Shown here: positions 12,301-18,300 of the stretch, in pieces
Layout: every line of letters begins with the position of its first letter
Position numbering within the stretch: position 1 is the first letter of the stretch
Assembly: GCF_032362555.1 (NCBI RefSeq)
Contig: NC_083535.1
Coordinates: 13,392,001-13,456,000, forward strand
Direction: 5' to 3'
From: Amyelois transitella
Taxonomy: Eukaryota; Arthropoda; Insecta; Lepidoptera; Pyralidae
DNA length: 64,000 nucleotides
Position numbers and translations under genes: made by a program
The notes under the pieces: generated by a model
What the model was told of the DNA's origin: nothing
Databases searched by the model: none
What the model saw: the letters and a program-made list of their open reading frames with translations, nothing else

Positions 12301-15300
12301 CTAGCTTGGGATTCTTTTAGACGATGATATAGCAACCTGTCACTATTTGAATCACTATTCTATCATTAAGCCAAACAGCTGAACGTGGCCGTTCAGTCTT
12401 TTCAAGACTGTTGGCACTGTCAACCCCGCAAGGGATTTAGACGTGATTTGATGTATGTATGTTAAAGTAAGCCTTTATGGGACCTGTTTTTCTTTTTTTT
12501 TAATTAGTGCCTGGAATCACACGGCACCTTGCTTTTATTATGCTTATCTAACTGAAATCTGTATTCTTGTGGTTTAATCACTTTTATTTTTAACTCCCAG
12601 TTTTATAATAACACATGAGAAATGACAAACCCATGTGGTTGGGTCAAATATATTCCGTAAATCTATGTTGTGAAACCTTATTTTTTATATGGAAATCGTA
12701 ACGATTAAAGTATACATACATCTTATATATAAAATTCTCGTGTCACAATGTTTGTTCCCATACTCCTTCGAAACGGCTTGACCGATTCACATGAAATTTT
12801 GTGAGCATATTGAGTAGGTCTGAGAATCGGCCAACATCTATTTTTCATGACAAGGGTTGTTTTGACATTAAAAATTATTTTAATGTCAAAACAACGTTTG
12901 CCGGGACAGCTAGTACATACATATAATCACGTCTTTATCCCTTGCGGGGTGGACAGAGCCGACAGTCTTTTAAATTACTGGTTTTTTTTATCACCAGTCC
13001 CAAGGTCGCGAAGTGGTGGACCTCCTCCAGTACCTGTGCTCCAACGACGTGGACGTGCCCGTGGGCAGCATCATACACACGGGCATGCAGAACGAGAGGG
13101 GGGGATACGAGAACGACTGTAGCTTGGCTAGAATTTCGGAGAACCAGTGAGTATGATGAGTATCATCATCATACATATATACATACATATGGTCACGTCT
13201 ATATCCCTTGCGGGGTACGAGCGGGGCGGCTACGAGAACGACTGTAGTCTGGCTAGAATTTCCGAGAACCAGTGAGTATAATGAGTATCATCATCATACA
13301 TATATACATACATATGGTCACGTCTATATCCCTTGCGGTGTAAACAGAGCCAACAGTCTTGAAAACACTGAATGGCCACGTTCAGCTGCTCGGCTTAATG
13401 ATGGAATTGAGATTCAAATAGTGACAGGTTGCTAGCCCATCGCCTAAAAAAAAGGATCGCAATTTTATAAGCCTATCCCTTAGTCGCCTTTTACGACATC
13501 CATGGGAAAGATGGAGTGGTCCTATTCTTTTTTTGTATTGGTGCCGGGAACCGTATGGCACATCATCATCATCATCATATTACTTATAATAACGTGCCGT
13601 CGTCGTGTGGATACCGGCTACGATGGAAAATAAAAATTGGAATAGGACTACTCTCGTCTCGTTCTATGAAGGTGACTAAGGTATAGTGTTATCAACTTGG
13701 GATTCTTCTTTTAGGCGATAGGCTAGCATCCCGTCACTAAATTCAAATGCAAACTTTTATTTGCATAATACATTTGATTGAGATTCAACAGTCTTGTAAA
13801 GACTGATAGGCCACTTTCAGCTCTTTGGCTTAACAATAGAATTCAGATTTAAAAAGCGACAGGTTGCTAGCCCACCGCCTTAAAGAATTCCAAGTTTATA
13901 AACCTATCCCTTAGTCGGCCTTTACGACATCCATGGTAAAGAAATGATCAGTCTTATCCTAAACAGCAGGTAATATTTTCTATAGAAAGCGCGAAATGTT
14001 AAAGTTGCAGCGTGATGTTATATAGCCTAAAGCCTTCCTCTAGAAAGGTCTATTAAACACAAAAAGAATTTTACAATTCGAACCAGTACTGCCTGAGATT
14101 AGCGCGTTCAAAAAAACAAACTCTTCAGCTTTATAATATTAGTATAGATTAAGATAAAATAAGCTGTAAGATTTCCAATAAAAATAAATATATCATATTT
14201 TATTTTAACATTTCGTAGAAACATAAAGATAGCGAAGCGTTGGAGGTCGATGCTTGATGCGGATTAGGGCAAAGGTTCTTCAGCTTTATAATATTAGTAC
14301 ATATATATATATATATATACTAGCGGACCCGACAGACTTCGTTCTGTCAAAAAGATTTTAATATGACAGTTTTTTGTTCCTATCTATTAGACCTACATTG
14401 CTTAGACAACAGTGAACTTTATACATTAGCAATAAAGCTCAAATTGACTGTACGTATAAGTTAGAAAACGTTTGTATGGGATAAAGAAAAGGACTGTTTT
14501 TATGGTTTTTCAGGCAATTATTTGGTATTTTTTCGCCGTAAAAACCATCCTTGAGCTTCGACGAATATTAAAAAAAAAAAGAATTGGTCAAATTGGTCCA
14601 GGCGTTCTTGAGTTATGCGCTTACCAACACATTTAGCGATTCATTTTTATATATAAGAAGATATATATATCCCAACAGCTACATGATGATAGCGCCCACG
14701 ATCCAGCAGACGCGCTGCAAGGTGTGGCTGAAGCGGCACCTGCCCCCCAGCGGCGCGGTGACCTTGACCGACGTCACCGCCGTCTACACGGCCGTCTGCG
14801 TCATGGGGCCGTTCACCAGGAGTCTGCTGTCTGAGCTGACAGATACCGACCTGGCGCCGTCCAACTTCCCGTTCTTCACGTTCAAGGAGATCGACGTGGG
14901 CCTCGCCAACGGCATCAGGGCTATGAACCTGACGCACACTGGCGAGCTGGGTTATGTGCTGTACATACCTAACGAGGTGAGTCGTCACCCGCGACTTCGT
15001 CCGCATGAATAGAATACATATATTATCAAAATTGGATACAATGTATCACTTATTGACGTCACATCACTACCGCTTCCAAAGCGCATGTGTAAAAGAAGCG
15101 GCGGAACAAACTACACTGCAGCACAGCATTTTCATCGGACGTCAATTTACAAATATAGATCTCTTAAAACAACATCGTGGACGAATGCACATTGTCTACA
15201 TTAAAAACATGAATGAATAAAGAACTAATTATATCAATACGAATATTTCCACAAATAATGCATGGAAACCCTATAAATCCCGCGGGAACTCCGTGATAAA

Positions 15301-18300
15301 AAGTAGCCTATTGTTATTCTGGGTCTTCAGCTGCCTACATACCGAATTTCATCGCAATCGGTTCAGTTGTTTTTTGCGTGAAAGAGTAACAAACATCCAT
15401 ACTGACATTCTCACAAACTTTCGCATTTATATTATAAGTAGGATAATTCTCACTATATGAATCTCAATTAATTATATTATTATTCTCTCTCAGTATTTTC
15501 AAGACTGTTGTACTATCTGACTGTCTACCCCGCAAGGGATAGAGACGTGATTATATATATATATGTACGTACATATATTTGACGGCCTCTGTAGCGCAGC
15601 GGTAATACGTTTGTTTGTGACACCGGAGGTCCCGGGTTCGAATCCCGGTCAGGGCATGATGAGAAACGAACTTTCTCTGATTGGTCTGGGTCCTTGGATG
15701 TTAATCTATCTTAAGTATTTATTATAAAATAAAATATAGTATCGTTGGGTTAGTATCTCGTCACACAAGTCTCGAATTTACTTCGAGGCTAACTCAATCT
15801 GTGTAATTTGTCCCGTACCTATATATACCTATACAGGGTGACATTTAAAACAACTGCATCCTTTTAAACATAGACTATACCCATGCTTCTGAGCCGTTTG
15901 AGCCTATTTTTATTTAAATTAAACGTCATCATTTTCACATTTAAAAAACCCTCAAAAACTACGTCACACGCTTTATTAAAGACCAATACTACAAAAAGAA
16001 ATTAAAACTTAACATGTAAATAAATGTCTGAAAAATAAATTATTTTTCTAGTATCACGATCAAGTAAAGTACAGAGTTGTCGAGATCGCTCAGCTGAATG
16101 AATTGTGTCGTTGACCTCTGAATCTTACGCGTCGCTTTTCCGCCGGCCGGGGTGATATGACGTATTTAGGATCGTGGATTTTGATACTTTTGTTTTTTTT
16201 GTACTTTCTGAATTATGAACCGATATTTTTCTTTTAACGTTTTTAAATATCCTTTAGATGAGTACACTTAACAGTTAAATTTATGCAGTTGAATTAAAAG
16301 TCACCCTGTATATATAATTAAATTTCCTCCCACAGTTCGCTCTGCACGTGTACAACCGGCTCATGGCCGCGGGCGAGAAGTACGGCATCAGCCACGTGGG
16401 CTACTACGCCTCGCGGGCGCTCCGAGTGGAGAAGTTCTTCGCGTTCTGGGGTCAGGACCTGGACACCATGACCACGCCGCTGGAGTGCGGCCGCACGTGG
16501 CGGGTCAAGTTTGATGTGAGTCACGCGTATTGAATCATGTATACTAATGTTATGAAGCTGAAGAGTGCGTTTGTTTGTTTGTTTGAACGGCCTAATCTCA
16601 GGAACTATTGGATCGAATTGAAAAATTCTTTTTGCGTTGAATAGGCCATTTGTCGAGGAAGGCTTTAGACTATATAACATCACGCTGTAACTATAAGGAG
16701 CAAAGAAATAATGGAACATTTGAAAAAAATCGGGGATAATTTTATTCATCCTTGAGTGCTTCAATGATGCCCAAAATAACTATTCCATGCGGACGAAGTT
16801 GCGGGCAGAGCTAGTTAGTAAATGAGTTTAATCATAGCAGGTACCCATCGGAAAAACTTTTTGGATACAACTATCTTTCAAACCCTATAATTAATAACTA
16901 AAAATTTTGTCAACAACAAACAATTGAGTGTAAAAAAAATATTGTATGTATGTATGTATCATCCCTAAATCAATTTAAACCCACAGAAAGACATCCCGTT
17001 CGTCGGGCGAGACGCGCTCCTCCGCCAAAGGGGGGAGGCAAGGAATATACACGTGGTTGTACTACTCTGTCAAGAAAGTAGCGGGAAAAGATCAATAATA
17101 CACAATGTTGTTATTCATCCAAATTCATCGTTTGTTTTTTATTCATCCAAATTTATTTTATCACCTTCAAAATATGCTCCTTTAGAAACGATACACTTAC
17201 GCCAACGAATAATCCAATCATCAAAACATTTTTTAAACGCTGTTTCTGGAATTGAGGTCAGTTCTCGCCGCGAATTCTCTTTTATGTCTTCTACCGATTG
17301 AAAACGGGTGCCACGAAGTGGTAATTTGAGTTTAGGAAAAAGAAAAAAGTCGGCTGGAGCCATATCTGGTGAATATGGTGGTTGCTCGATGGTATTTGTT
17401 GAGTGTTTGGTTAAAAATTCGTTCACAATGATGGCCTTGTGCGAAGGTGCATTATCATGGTGCAAAATCCAAGAATTTTCTTTCCACAAATCTGGCCTTT
17501 TTCGTCGGATTTGCTCTCTTAAACGCCGCATAACACTCAAATAATATTCCTTATTTACCGTTTGACCTTCCGGCAAGAATTCCGAGTGCACAACACCGCG
17601 ATAGTCAAAGAAAACAGTCAACATGACTTTGACTTTTGAACGACTTTGGCGTGGTTTTTTCGGTTTCGATTCAGTTGGAAGGCGCCACTCCGAAGCTTGT
17701 TGACTAGTTTGCATGTCAAACTCGTAAACCCACGTCTCGTCACCAGTAACAATGCGTTTCATGAATGTTGGGTCGGAATTGACTCGTTCTAGCATGTCCT
17801 CAGCGACTCTCAAGCGATTGAGTTTTTGAAAAAAATTCAGGTCTTTTGGGACTAGCCGAGCGGCAACATGTTTCATACCCAAATTATTAGTTAAAATGGT
17901 ACGGATCGACTCGTGAGATACAGAAAGTTCGGTGGCTATCTCTCTCAAAGTTGAATGAGGATTTTCAGTCACTATTTCCTTCACTTTTGCGATGTTAACT
18001 TCAGTTGCAGACGTTGATGGCCTACCAGAGCGAGGCAAATCTTCCATCACATCTCGACCGCTTTTGAACGCTTTGTACCACTCATAAGCACGAGTTTTTG
18101 ATAAAGTCGATTCACCGTAAGCCTTCTGTAACATTTTCAGTGACTCCGAACACGATATTCCATTGGCAATGCAAAATTTAAGACAAACTCTTTGTTCGAT
18201 GTTTTTATCCATTATGAAATTAGCAATACACACTAGATATGATATAACTAAAAATAGCACTGTATTTAATGTAAACAACAGATGCAACTCAAACTCCGCG

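Noticed and set aside
14647..15006. 119-residue minus-strand ORF
   Set aside because: Antisense shadow of PDPR exon 11, caused by GC-rich coding sequence.
15583..15660. Functional tRNA gene (also at 31371, 36527, 50678)
   Set aside because: Box A and box B are present, but the anticodon and acceptor stems are not properly paired and each is followed by the same SINE tail.
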